Counted from the stretch's first letter, positions 1 to 8,082 are shown. The stretch is DNA of 64,000 bases from CAG-791 sp002449595 (GCA_946539855.1 CAMNHV010000007.1:9611-73610); one strand, 5' to 3'. A program made the numbers and translations. Notes: generated by a model from the letters alone, not told the origin.

Positions 1-236
1 GCGATCTCCCGGGGAGCATCGAGTCTGCTGCTCCCGGCGGCGGTGGACAGGGAGTAGAACTCATCCAGCGAATTGACGTAGGAAAAGTGCTTGTACCCCA
101 TCTCGATCGCTTTCTGGAAGATGCGCTCTCTGGTCGCGTCGGCGATTCCTTCAGAATTATTCAGGGCTTTGGAAACAGTGTTGCGGGAGATACCGAGGGC
201 ATCCGCGATATCCTGAACGGTGACTTTGGTTCTCAT
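1..236 (-). CDS. LacI-family transcriptional regulator (N-terminal part, runs off window)
   Basis: The reverse strand reads from an ATG at 236 and stays open to the window edge, so only the first 78 residues are present. The start MRTKVTVQDIADALGIS is the classic LacI-family helix-turn-helix, followed by the recognition helix SRNTVSKALNN and the hinge-side GIADATRERI. The sugar-binding core lies outside the window. It diverges from a sugar ABC transporter and a GH32 hydrolase, so it is probably their local, sugar-responsive repressor. The family call is secure; the effector and target are inferred from position. Confidence 0.88.
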   Translation of the reverse strand, partial: MRTKVTVQDIADALGISRNTVSKALNNSEGIADATRERIFQKAIEMGYKHFSYVNSLDEFYSLSTAAGSSRLDAPREI

Positions 237-334
237 GGTCAATGTACCTGAACTTATCGATTTAGTGGAATGGTATTTATTCAATAGTAACAAGAGCACG
301 ATGCGAATGTCAAACTTGCAAAAATACAAAGAGG

Positions 335-485
335 GTGCAAATGCACACAAATCGTTTGCTGCCGGGACACAATTTTAGACGGTAAAGTGATAGAGTGTGA
401 CGAAAAATGTGCAAATGTAAAGTAATTGTTGACATATGCCCATCCAGATGATAATTTTGAGATGACAATAATATACGTGCAAATG
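335..485 (+). repeat. Three direct copies of GTGCAAATG, candidate operator sites
   Basis: The nonamer GTGCAAATG occurs at 335-343, 409-417 and 477-485, spaced 74 and 68 bp. The first copy continues to form the near-palindrome GTGCAAATGCAC. The second lies just upstream of the -35 candidate and the third just downstream of the -10 candidate. Such placement would suit a repressor acting at the transporter promoter, but which protein binds is unknown. Confidence 0.4.
429..457 (+). promoter_or_regulatory. Promoter candidate for the sugar transporter operon
   Basis: A perfect -35 TTGACA (429-434) is followed after 17 bp by TAATTT (452-457). GATAAT overlaps it at 450-455 with a shorter spacer. The predicted start lies about 75 nt upstream of the permease ATG, inside the AT-rich divergent region. 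Confidence 0.5.
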
Positions 486-537
486 ACCGAATCGTCGTCA
501 AATTGCACAAACAGTCAATGAAAAAGGGAGGGGGTAT

Positions 538-1476
538 ATGAAAAAGACACAGGCAGCTGCTGCCGCCGGCAGCGACAGCAGAATGCACAACAACCTGGTC
601 TACATCCGGCAGCACTGGCAGCTCTACCTGCTGTTCATGTTACCGGCGTTCCTGCTGACGATTATCTTCCGCTACATTCCGATGGGCGGCATCGCGATCG
701 CGTTCACGGAATACAACCCGATCCGGGGTATCCTGGGCAGCGAGTGGATCGGCTTCGAGAACTTCACCCGGTTCCTGTCCTCGCCGGACTTCATGCGCTA
801 TCTGATGAACACGCTGAAGCTGAGCGTATACGGACTTCTCTGGGGATTCCCCGCACCGATCCTGCTGGCGTTCCTTCTGAACAGGATCCTGAGCTCCAAG
901 ACGAAGCAGAAGATCCAGCTGGTCCTGTACATGCCGAACTTCATCTCCGTCATCGTCCTCTGCGGTATCGTCCGCGTCATGCTGTCGCCCACGGGCATGA
1001 TCAATTCCCTGCTCGGAACGAACACGAACTTCATGACGATGCCCTCGGCGTTCCGCACGATCTATATCGCCAGCGGAATCTGGCAGGGCGCAGGCTGGGC
1101 CTCCATCATCTACACGGCGGCGCTCTCCAATGCGAGCGAGGAACTGAAGGAAGCGGCGAAGATCGACGGCGCTAACATCATCCAGCAGATCAAGGCGGTC
1201 GAGTGGCCGGCGATCAAGGACACGGTCCTGATCCAGTTCATCATGTCGGTCGGAAATATCATGAGCGTCGGTTTTGAGAAGGCTTACGCACTGCAGACAG
1301 ACTTGAACCTCAATACATCCGAGATCATTTCGACCTACGTTTACAAAAAGGGTCTTCTGGACGGCGACTACGGTTTCTCAACGGCGGTCGGTCTGTTCAA
1401 TACCGTGATCAACCTGGTGCTGCTCATCTCCATGAATGCCCTCGTCAAGAAGATGAACGAAGGCAACGGAATCTGA
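538..1476 (+). CDS. CUT1-type sugar ABC transporter permease, LplB-like
   Basis: This 312-residue inner-membrane permease would form half of the transmembrane channel of an oligosaccharide importer. A short basic N-terminus precedes six hydrophobic segments. The cytoplasmic loop EELKEAAKIDGA at about residues 201-212 is the EAA motif that docks the ABC ATPase. The length and the start of the membrane core (HWQLYLLFMLPAFLLTIIF) match the LplB/YteP branch. The second permease follows after 18 bp and the binding protein after that, so the three form one operon. No ATPase gene is present here. The family is certain; the fructan-type substrate is inferred from the adjacent GH32 gene. Confidence 0.9.
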   Translation: MKKTQAAAAAGSDSRMHNNLVYIRQHWQLYLLFMLPAFLLTIIFRYIPMGGIAIAFTEYNPIRGILGSEWIGFENFTRFLSSPDFMRYLMNTLKLSVYGLLWGFPAPILLAFLLNRILSSKTKQKIQLVLYMPNFISVIVLCGIVRVMLSPTGMINSLLGTNTNFMTMPSAFRTIYIASGIWQGAGWASIIYTAALSNASEELKEAAKIDGANIIQQIKAVEWPAIKDTVLIQFIMSVGNIMSVGFEKAYALQTDLNLNTSEIISTYVYKKGLLDGDYGFSTAVGLFNTVINLVLLISMNALVKKMNEGNGI

Positions 1477-1494
1477 GACAGGAGGACAGGCGAC

Positions 1495-2400
1495 ATGAAT
1501 ACTAAGAAAAAGAGTGTGTTTCAAAGATATTCGGCGGAAGACAAGACGATCCTGATCACCGGCTATGTCATTCTCGGCCTGTTCGTCGTCGCGATCATCC
1601 TGCCGATGGTCTACATCATCCTCGCGTCGTTCATCGATCCGATCACCCTGCAGAACAGCGGACTGACGTTTGACTTCAGCAAGTGGACGCTGACCGCCTA
1701 CGAGAGAGTCATGTCGAACGGGCAGATCTGGGTCGGCTTCCGGAACGCGCTGATCTATTCGGTGCTGTTCACGATCATCTCCGTCGTCGTGACGCTCCTG
1801 GCAGCGTACCCGATGTCCAGGGAAGACTTCCGGGGACGCGGGTTCTTCAATACGATCTTCGTGATCACGATGTTCTTCGGCGGCGGCCTGATCCCGACTT
1901 ACCTGCTGATCAGCAACCTCGGCATGCTGGATACGATCTGGGCGATCCTGCTTCCCGGCGCGTTCAGCGTCTGGAACATGATCATCGCGAGGACGTATTA
2001 CAGGGGCATCCCGAAGGACCTGCAGGAAGCGGCCTCCATCGACGGCGCGACCGAGATGGTCTACTTCTTCAAGATCCTTCTCCCGGTCTGCACGCCGATC
2101 ATCGCGACGATCGCCATGTGGCAGTTCGTCGGAATGTGGAACAGCTACTTCGATGCGATGATCTACTTAAACAGCGCCTCCAAGCAGCCGCTGCAGCTAG
2201 TCCTTCGCTCGATCCTGATCCAGAACCAGCCGGAGCCGGGCATGGTCTCCGATATGCAGAGCACCGCGGAGCGCGCGCAGCTGGCGGAACTCCTGAAGTA
2301 TGCGACCATCATTATTTCCAGCGTTCCCCTTATGATCATGTATCCGTTCTTCCAGAAGTACTTTGACAGCGGCATTATGGCAGGCGCGGTCAAGGGCTGA
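1495..2400 (+). CDS. CUT1-type sugar ABC transporter permease, LplC/YtcP-like
   Basis: The second channel subunit has 301 residues and six predicted membrane helices. Its EAA loop, DLQEAASIDGATEM, lies near residues 175-188, the usual position in MalG/LplC-type permeases. A short basic N-terminus (NTKKKSVFQRYSAEDK) precedes the first helix. The start ATG follows ggaggacaggcgac, a good ribosome binding site. It should pair with the upstream permease and the downstream lipoprotein. The energising ATPase is missing from the operon and is probably supplied in trans. Confidence 0.9.
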   Translation: MNTKKKSVFQRYSAEDKTILITGYVILGLFVVAIILPMVYIILASFIDPITLQNSGLTFDFSKWTLTAYERVMSNGQIWVGFRNALIYSVLFTIISVVVTLLAAYPMSREDFRGRGFFNTIFVITMFFGGGLIPTYLLISNLGMLDTIWAILLPGAFSVWNMIIARTYYRGIPKDLQEAASIDGATEMVYFFKILLPVCTPIIATIAMWQFVGMWNSYFDAMIYLNSASKQPLQLVLRSILIQNQPEPGMVSDMQSTAERAQLAELLKYATIIISSVPLMIMYPFFQKYFDSGIMAGAVKG

Positions 2401-2485
2401 CGGACACAGTGCGGGTGCTATTGATAAAGAAACAACCGGAACTGATAACTATAGAAACACAATCGCTTGAGAAAGGAGCAACAGA

Positions 2486-4186
2486 ATGTTGAACAAGAAA
2501 AGAATTCTTGCTGCGGCGCTCGCTCTCGCAATGGCAGCATCCATGCTGACGGCGTGCGGCGGCAAAGGCAAGCAGGAAGGCGCAGCCGGTGCAGCGGGTA
2601 CCGCGGTCGCGGACGTCGACCCTGCCTCCCTCAAATTCCCGCTCGCGGAGAAGGCTGAGATCTCCGGCCTGACCAGCTATCCGGTGGGCACGGAGTCCGA
2701 GCCCAACAACAGGACCATCTTCAAGAGGCTCGAGGAAAAGACCAACGTACACGTCAACTGGAAGACCATCCAGAGCGACCAGTGGGGCGACAAGATCCAG
2801 CTGGAGATGTCGAACGTCAAGACGCTTCCCGACTTCGTCTTCAGCGCCGGCTTCAGCGACACCGACCTGCTCAAGTATGCGAAGCAGGGCGTCATCCTGA
2901 ACGTCGAGGATTACATCGACAAGTACATGCCGAACCTGCAGAAAGTCTTCGAGCAGGCTCCCGAGTACAGAACGATGTGCACGGATGAAGACGGACATAT
3001 CTGGGCCCTGCCCTGGATCGAGCAGCTCGGCTACGAGAAGACCGCGATCCAGACCGTCGGCGACATGAGCTTCATCAACAAGTCCTGGCTGGATTACCTT
3101 GGACTTGACATGCCGACGAACGTCGACGAGTTTGAACAGGTCCTGATCGCATTCCGCGACAATGCGGACGCCCTGAAGAAGGAATTCAACATCGACGGTT
3201 CCATCATTCCTATGTCCTGCATCATGAACGACGGCGACCAGGATCCGGCGATCCTGATCAACGGTTTCGGCGAAGGCTACGGCGATCCCGACCGCGGCCG
3301 CCACATCGCCGTCACGGACGAAGGCAAGGTCATCTGCTCCGCGACGACCGAGGGTTTCAAGGAAGGTATCGCATGGCTGCACAAGCTGTATGAGGAAGGC
3401 CTCATCGATCCCGAGGCGTTCACGCAGGAATGGTCCACATACGTCGCGAAGGGCAAATCCGGCCGCTACGGCGTCTGCTTCTCCTGGGACGTCGCAAACA
3501 TCGCGCAGGTCAGCATGGACGACCTGATCGCGGGCAAAGGCTGGGTGCCGCTGCCGGCACTGGAAGCGGACGTCAGGAACATCACGCCGCAGAACGGCTC
3601 CTTCACCTCCGGCTTCGACCGCGGCAGATGCGTCGTCACGGCGACCTGCCAGAACCCCGCACTCGTCTGCGCATGGCTTGACCAGATGTATGATCCTTTC
3701 CAGTCCCCTCAGAACAACTGGGGTACCTACGGCGAGGATGATGACTTTGACATCTTCGTGCTCGGCAAGAACGCGGACGGCGAAGACATGCTGCAGCACG
3801 CGCCGCTCGGCGATGCTTCCCCTGTGGAAGTCCGTGAAGCGGAATGCGTCGCAGGCCCGCTGGCGATCCTTGACAGCTACTATGGCGTCTATGTGACCTG
3901 CCCGGATGACGCGCAGTATCGTCTCGACTGGATCAAGGACATCTACACGCCCGACATGAACGGCAAGTATGTGTTCCCGAACGTCTTCATGACTACGGAT
4001 GACACCAAGACCATCTCCAACCTGCAGGCGGACATCACGAAGCGCATCAACACCGCGAAGGCGGACTGGGTCATGAACGGCTTCACGGATGCGGACTGGG
4101 ATCAGCTGCAGAGCGACCTGAAGGCGTACAAGCTGGATGAGTACCTCGCGATCTTCCAGAAGTACTTCGACGCATACAACAAGTAA
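2486..4186 (+). CDS. Sugar-binding lipoprotein of the CUT1 transporter (family 1 solute-binding protein)
   Basis: This 566-residue extracellular receptor would capture the oligosaccharide and deliver it to the two permeases. It has a lipoprotein signal peptide with lipobox LTAC, so Cys24 would be lipidated and anchor the protein to the outer face of the membrane. The length is typical of the large receptors of the LplA/FusA type, which bind longer oligosaccharides, rather than the ~400-residue MalE type. It sits 85 bp after the second permease with its own RBS (gaaaggagc), and a strong terminator follows. Ligand assignment to fructo-oligosaccharides rests only on the neighbouring GH32 enzyme. 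Confidence 0.9.
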   Translation: MLNKKRILAAALALAMAASMLTACGGKGKQEGAAGAAGTAVADVDPASLKFPLAEKAEISGLTSYPVGTESEPNNRTIFKRLEEKTNVHVNWKTIQSDQWGDKIQLEMSNVKTLPDFVFSAGFSDTDLLKYAKQGVILNVEDYIDKYMPNLQKVFEQAPEYRTMCTDEDGHIWALPWIEQLGYEKTAIQTVGDMSFINKSWLDYLGLDMPTNVDEFEQVLIAFRDNADALKKEFNIDGSIIPMSCIMNDGDQDPAILINGFGEGYGDPDRGRHIAVTDEGKVICSATTEGFKEGIAWLHKLYEEGLIDPEAFTQEWSTYVAKGKSGRYGVCFSWDVANIAQVSMDDLIAGKGWVPLPALEADVRNITPQNGSFTSGFDRGRCVVTATCQNPALVCAWLDQMYDPFQSPQNNWGTYGEDDDFDIFVLGKNADGEDMLQHAPLGDASPVEVREAECVAGPLAILDSYYGVYVTCPDDAQYRLDWIKDIYTPDMNGKYVFPNVFMTTDDTKTISNLQADITKRINTAKADWVMNGFTDADWDQLQSDLKAYKLDEYLAIFQKYFDAYNK

Positions 4187-4208
4187 CTAAAACCTTTCCT
4201 TTTCATAT

Positions 4209-4251
4209 GCCGGGCTTCCTGATTCACGTCGGGTCGGGAAGCCCGGCTTTT
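4209..4251 (+). terminator. Intrinsic terminator after the binding-protein gene
   Basis: A perfect 11-bp stem, GCCGGGCTTCC (4209-4219) with GGAAGCCCGGC (4237-4247), is followed by TTTT. It lies between the binding protein and the GH32 gene. It would lower hydrolase expression relative to the transporter unless read through. Confidence 0.8.
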
Positions 4252-4279
4252 GTTACAGACGTTTGACGGAGACGATGAG

Positions 4280-5782
4280 ATGACCAGTGAGAAGCTGCAG
4301 AGAGCCAGAGAATTTGAAAAACGGTACCTCGGGATCCCGGACCGGAATACGCCCGGGTTTCACCTGACAGGTGGAATCGGATGGATCAACGATCCCAACG
4401 GATTTTCACTGTTCCGGGGGGAATACCACCTGTTCTTCCAGTACTATCCTTATGACCTGAAATGGGGCCCGATGCACTGGGGACATGTGAAGACGTCAGA
4501 TTTCATCCGCTGGGAGAGACTGCCGGCGGCGATGGCGCCGGATCAGGAATATGATGAGGGCGGATGCTTCTCGGGCAGCGCGGTCGAGACGCCGGACGGC
4601 AGGCATTTACTGATGTACACCGGTGTGAGGGGCGCGCGGAATGCGGACGGCATCCCGGAGTCCTTCCAGACGCAGTGCATCGCGGTCGGGGACGGAATCG
4701 ACTACGAGAAATATGCGGGGAACCCTGTGATCCGGGCGGAGGACGTGCCGGAAGGCGGAAGCGTGCATGACTTCCGCGATCCGAAGATCTGGTATGAGGA
4801 CGGCCTCTACCGGGCGGTGATGGGCAACCGGCCCGCGGACGGGAGCGGCGCGGTCCTGCTCTACGAGAGCAAAGACGCCGTGCACTGGTCTTATGTGACG
4901 ACGGTCGACGCCTCGGAGAATAAGTTTGGCAGGATGTGGGAGTGCCCGGACTTCTTCGGGCTGGACGGAAAGACCGTCCTGCTGGTCAGCCCGCAGGACA
5001 TGATGCCGGACGGACTGGAATTCCACCCGGGCAACATCAGCCTCAGCTTGATCGGGACCTGGGATCCGGAGGAGAAGCGGCTAAGGAGGGAGAACGTCCA
5101 CACGATCGACTACGGGACGGACTTTTACGCGGCCCAGACGGTGCTCAGCACCGACGGCAGAAGGATCATGATCGGCTGGATGCAGAACTGGGAGACCTCT
5201 GCGGCCAGGCCGCCGGAGCTTCGGTTCGCCGGCCAGATGTCGCTGCCGCGGGAACTCTCTGTCCGGGACGGGCGGCTCTGCCAGAACCCGGTCCGGGAGC
5301 TGGAGCGGTATCGCGGCAAAAAGACGGTCTATGCGGACGTCCCGGTCCGGGAGAGAGCCGGCCTGAAAGGCATCGGCGGAAGATGCCTCGACCTGTCGGT
5401 CACGGTCCGGCCGGAGCGCGGACAGGACGGTCTCGGCGTGTTCCGGATGTACGTCGCCGGCGACGACCGGTACAGCACCCTGATCCGGTACCGCGCCGAA
5501 GCGGGGACGATCAAGGTGGACCGCACGCACAGCGGATTCCCGCACGACATCGTCAACATCCGGGAATTCCCGGTCGGGAAGGACCTGAAGGAGCTCCGGC
5601 TCCGGCTCATCCTGGACCGTTACAGCCTGGAGCTGTTCGTGAACGACGGCGCGCAGGCGGCTTCATTCGTGATCTACACAGGCGAGGAGGCGGAGGGGAT
5701 AAGCTTTTTCTCCGAAGACGGCGTCAGGATCGACGTGGAACAGTACGAGCTGTGCGGCCGGCCGGAGGACGCAGGGCAGTAG
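4280..5782 (+). CDS. GH32 fructosidase (sucrose or fructo-oligosaccharide hydrolase), cytoplasmic
   Basis: This glycoside hydrolase family 32 enzyme would cleave terminal beta-fructosyl residues of sucrose, sucrose-6-phosphate or short fructans. All three catalytic motifs are visible: WINDPNG with nucleophile Asp38, FRDP with stabiliser Asp167, and ECPD with acid/base Glu221. The five-bladed propeller is followed from about residue 330 by a C-terminal beta-sandwich (LFVND). There is no signal peptide, so it acts on imported sugar. A TTG at 4250 is in frame but lies in the T-tract of the preceding terminator. The ATG at 4280 has ggag at a good distance and was chosen (500 residues). Hydrolase versus phosphate-specific activity cannot be settled from the sequence. 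Confidence 0.9.
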   Translation: MTSEKLQRAREFEKRYLGIPDRNTPGFHLTGGIGWINDPNGFSLFRGEYHLFFQYYPYDLKWGPMHWGHVKTSDFIRWERLPAAMAPDQEYDEGGCFSGSAVETPDGRHLLMYTGVRGARNADGIPESFQTQCIAVGDGIDYEKYAGNPVIRAEDVPEGGSVHDFRDPKIWYEDGLYRAVMGNRPADGSGAVLLYESKDAVHWSYVTTVDASENKFGRMWECPDFFGLDGKTVLLVSPQDMMPDGLEFHPGNISLSLIGTWDPEEKRLRRENVHTIDYGTDFYAAQTVLSTDGRRIMIGWMQNWETSAARPPELRFAGQMSLPRELSVRDGRLCQNPVRELERYRGKKTVYADVPVRERAGLKGIGGRCLDLSVTVRPERGQDGLGVFRMYVAGDDRYSTLIRYRAEAGTIKVDRTHSGFPHDIVNIREFPVGKDLKELRLRLILDRYSLELFVNDGAQAASFVIYTGEEAEGISFFSEDGVRIDVEQYELCGRPEDAGQ

Positions 5783-5786
5783 GAAC

Positions 5787-5819
5787 AAAGGCAGCGGGGC
5801 TTCTCCGCTGCCTTTTTAT
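5787..5819 (+). terminator. Intrinsic terminator after GH32 gene
   Basis: The 11-bp stem AAAGGCAGCGG (5787-5797) pairs with CCGCTGCCTTT (5805-5815) around a 7-nt loop and runs into a TTTTT tract. It closes the sugar utilisation locus. Confidence 0.85.
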
Positions 5820-5889
5820 GTTACGCAGTTGTTGCGCAGGCCCTCATACACTGAACATGCACAACTATGCTGTATGAGGAGGTCTGAAC

Positions 5890-7476
5890 ATGTTCAGCAT
5901 TCAAAGAAATAGAAAACTACTGAAGGCCGCTGCGGCCGTGCTGTCCGCTCTGTGCATCATGGCGGTCAGCATCCTTGCGGGCCCCGCTGTCACGGCACTT
6001 GCGGATGAAAACATCACGGTCGACGGCACGGTCACGGACAAGACGAGCGACACGATCCTCTACCTCTCTACGTCCGGCGGAACGATGGCGATCAAGATCG
6101 ACGGCAGCACGGACCTGACCGGCTGCAAGCTCCTGTACCCGGACAAGAAGGTGAAAGTGACCTGCGCGAGACAGAATGACGGATACCTGCACGCGTCGCG
6201 CATCGCGGCGATCCAGCAGAGCTCCGGCGGCAGCGCGTCGAACGTCCCCGGGGCGGTCTCCGTGTCCGGCACGATCAAGACCGGGACTTCGGATTCCATC
6301 CTTTTCCTTGATACCAGCGGCGGAACGATGCAGCTCAAGATCGACAGCAGCACCAACATGGATTCCTGCCGCGCGCTCACGGTCGGCAAGAAGATCACCG
6401 TCTCCACCGTCCGCGGCAGCGACGCTTACATGCATGCGCTGGTCATCACGGATTCCCAGAATTCTTCCTCCGGAAGCAGCTCTTCCGGAAGTTCTTCCAG
6501 TGCTTCCACACAGATCTCCGGCAACTCCGTCCAGGGCACAGTCGCCTCCGGAACGACCGCGGACATGCTGCTCCTGAACACGAGCGGCGGCCAGATGAAG
6601 CTGAAGATCGACGGCAGCACGGACCTTTCCGCCTGCAAAGTCCTGATTCCGGGCCGCACGGTCACGTCCGGCTGGGTGCGCGGCGATGACGCCTACCTTC
6701 ACAGCACGAAGATCGTCGGCGCGTCGACGTCCTACAGCAATGCAAACGTCAACACCGGTTCGGCGGTCTCCGTCTCCGGCAAGGTGAGCGGAAACACGAC
6801 CGAGAACATGCTCTACCTCGACACGAGCGGCGGCAAGATGGCGATCAAGATCGACAACTCCACGGCGATGGGCTGCCGCGTCCTCTATGAGAACCAGTCC
6901 GTGACCGTCTCCGTCGCGCGCGGCGACGACGCCTATATGCACGCAGTCCGGATCGACGGGCAGGGCGGCAGCAGCTCCTCTTCGTCCTCTTCTTCCTCGT
7001 CCTCCCAGACCGTCACGCCGACCAGCGAGACGATCATGATCCAGGGCACCGTGAAGAGCGGCACGACCGAGAACGAGCTCCAGCTCGGCACGAGCGGCGG
7101 CGACATGAAGATCAAGATCGACGCGAACACGAACCTCTCCGTCTGCAAGACGCTGATCCCGAACGACACCGTTGCGGTGGCGTGCTACCGCGGCAGCGAC
7201 GCCTACTTCCACGCGTCCGTCATCACGGGCACGGTGCAGCCGGGCAGCGCTTCGGTCGACGGCAGCAGTGCCGTGACCGTCACCGGCAAGGTCGCCTCTG
7301 GCACGAAGGGCAACCTCCTGTATCTCGTCACCGACGGCGGCACGATGCAGATCAAGCTCGACACTGGCACTTCGATGAACGGCGTCCGCGTCCTCACGCA
7401 GGACCGCAGCGTCAAGGTCTCCGTCGCCCGCGGCTCCGACGCTTACATGCACGCGGTGTCGATCTCGGCGAACTGA
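5890..7476 (+). CDS. Secreted protein of six ~67-residue repeats, function unknown
   Basis: I do not recognise a named family. A signal peptide (basic start, hydrophobic core, cleavage near TALA-DE around residue 39) is followed by six copies of one module. Each has the order GTV..GT...LYLDTSGG.M.IKID..T....C(K/R)VL, then VSVARGxDAYMHA. Short variable linkers join modules 1-2, 3-4 and 5-6. Serine-rich linkers separate the pairs, so the architecture is three pairs. Modules 1-5 carry a conserved Cys before the K/R, and module 6 has lost it. There is no LPXTG, no GW module and no membrane anchor, so the protein is probably released or held non-covalently. The RBS is gaggaggtctgaac. It sits alone between two terminators. 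Confidence 0.75.
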   Translation: MFSIQRNRKLLKAAAAVLSALCIMAVSILAGPAVTALADENITVDGTVTDKTSDTILYLSTSGGTMAIKIDGSTDLTGCKLLYPDKKVKVTCARQNDGYLHASRIAAIQQSSGGSASNVPGAVSVSGTIKTGTSDSILFLDTSGGTMQLKIDSSTNMDSCRALTVGKKITVSTVRGSDAYMHALVITDSQNSSSGSSSSGSSSSASTQISGNSVQGTVASGTTADMLLLNTSGGQMKLKIDGSTDLSACKVLIPGRTVTSGWVRGDDAYLHSTKIVGASTSYSNANVNTGSAVSVSGKVSGNTTENMLYLDTSGGKMAIKIDNSTAMGCRVLYENQSVTVSVARGDDAYMHAVRIDGQGGSSSSSSSSSSSSQTVTPTSETIMIQGTVKSGTTENELQLGTSGGDMKIKIDANTNLSVCKTLIPNDTVAVACYRGSDAYFHASVITGTVQPGSASVDGSSAVTVTGKVASGTKGNLLYLVTDGGTMQIKLDTGTSMNGVRVLTQDRSVKVSVARGSDAYMHAVSISAN

Positions 7477-7536
7477 GTATCGGGCTGAGCGGAGGGCTGG
7501 GTGCCGGCTGGAAACAGCAATCATCCGGAACATTTC

Positions 7537-7588
7537 AAAGGACTGTCACACTGGTGTGCTGGCACACCAGCTGCGGCGGTCCTTTTCT
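7537..7588 (+). terminator. Two-tier intrinsic terminator after the repeat-protein gene
   Basis: An outer stem AAAGGACTG (7537-7545) with CGGTCCTTT (7577-7585, one G-U pair) encloses a perfect inner hairpin CTGGTGTG-CTGG-CACACCAG (7551-7570). It ends in TTTTCTT. Confidence 0.8.
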
Positions 7589-7620
7589 TATACTTGCAAC
7601 TGACTCGCTTGCGGACTTAT

Positions 7621-7880
7621 CTACCGCAATTGACGATTATCGTGATTGCGGTAGACAGGCCAAGAAGAATTGTCTACCGCAATAGATAATTCTGGTAAAT
7701 GTGGTAGAAAGGCCAAGAAGAATTAGCAACCGCAATAGATAATTCTGGTAAATGCGGTAGAAAGACCAAGAAGAATTAGCAACCGCAATTGATAATTCTG
7801 GTAAATGTGGTAGACAGGCCAAGAAGAATTGTCTACCGCAATTAATATTTCTTGTAAATGCGGTAAACAGATATTTTGCG
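7621..7880. repeat. Array of about five 53-bp tandem repeats with internal dyads
   Basis: The landmark C(T/A)ACCGCAAT starts at 7621, 7674, 7727, 7780 and 7833, exactly 53 bp apart each time. Each unit also carries a GGTAGA(A/C)A box and RCCAAGAAGAATT. The first unit has a perfect 10-bp inverted repeat, CTACCGCAAT (7621-7630) and ATTGCGGTAG (7645-7654). Later units keep weaker versions and a second dyad, AGAATTGTCT/AGATAATTCT. The copies differ by scattered point changes, so the array is not a recent or assembly-made duplication. There are no unique spacers, so it is not a CRISPR. Function unknown. Confidence 0.85.
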
Positions 7881-7909
7881 CAAGAGAACTGATTCCGACA
7901 GGCCTGACA

Positions 7910-7918
7910 TGATATACT
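7910..7918 (+). promoter_or_regulatory. Extended -10 promoter candidate for the esterase genes
   Basis: TGaTATACT gives an extended -10 element, with TATACT at 7913-7918. No convincing -35 lies 16-18 bp upstream. It would give a leader of about 160 nt for the first carboxylesterase. Confidence 0.35.
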
Positions 7919-8043
7919 GAACGATAGGGCGGTCGGTTTCAAGGGGAAGAGAAACAGACCGCACCAGCGAAATACTCATTCTCAGACCAGATCTGAAAAA
8001 GAGGGGAGCTGCCGGGGGCAAAGCAGGCAGCTGCAAATGACAT

Positions 8044-8062
8044 CGGGCTTCCAGGAAGCCCG
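8044..8062. repeat. 19-bp palindrome in the leader of the first carboxylesterase
   Basis: CGGGCTTCC and GGAAGCCCG flank a single A, giving a near-perfect palindrome directly before the ribosome binding site (ggaaaggggtgg). The single-base centre suits a protein-binding operator or a cruciform better than a normal RNA hairpin. The arms match those of the terminator at 4209-4247. Confidence 0.5.
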
Positions 8063-8082
8063 GAAAGGGGTGGAATTCTGTT

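Larger units (their letters stand above)
237..537. other. Divergent regulatory region between LacI-type gene and sugar transporter
   Basis: This 301-bp stretch is much more AT-rich than the genes around it and has no credible ORF. It contains a sigma-A-like promoter facing right, three copies of GTGCAAATG and a further TTGCAC near 503. It ends in a very strong purine-rich ribosome binding site (gggaggggg) just before the permease ATG. It probably holds the operators for the LacI-type regulator and a leader of roughly 75 nt for the transporter mRNA. Confidence 0.6.
7477..8082. other. 606-bp non-coding region with terminator, 53-bp repeat array and esterase leader
   Basis: The region contains, in order, the terminator of the repeat-protein gene, an AT-richer array of 53-bp tandem repeats, an extended -10 promoter candidate, and a leader ending in a 19-bp palindrome and a ribosome binding site for the first carboxylesterase. 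Short ORFs on both strands cross the array, but a 53-bp period shifts the frame in each copy, so they do not look coding. Confidence 0.6.

Noticed and set aside
281..615. Small minus-strand ORFs in the left regulatory region
   Set aside because: AT-rich leader without RBS or motifs, overlapping the promoter and the permease start.
7621..7880. CRISPR array
   Set aside because: The units are contiguous with no unique spacers, and no cas genes are in the window.
7637..7942. Minus-strand ORF through the 53-bp repeats
   Set aside because: The repeat period is not a multiple of three, so the protein does not repeat in register, and it has no RBS or family.
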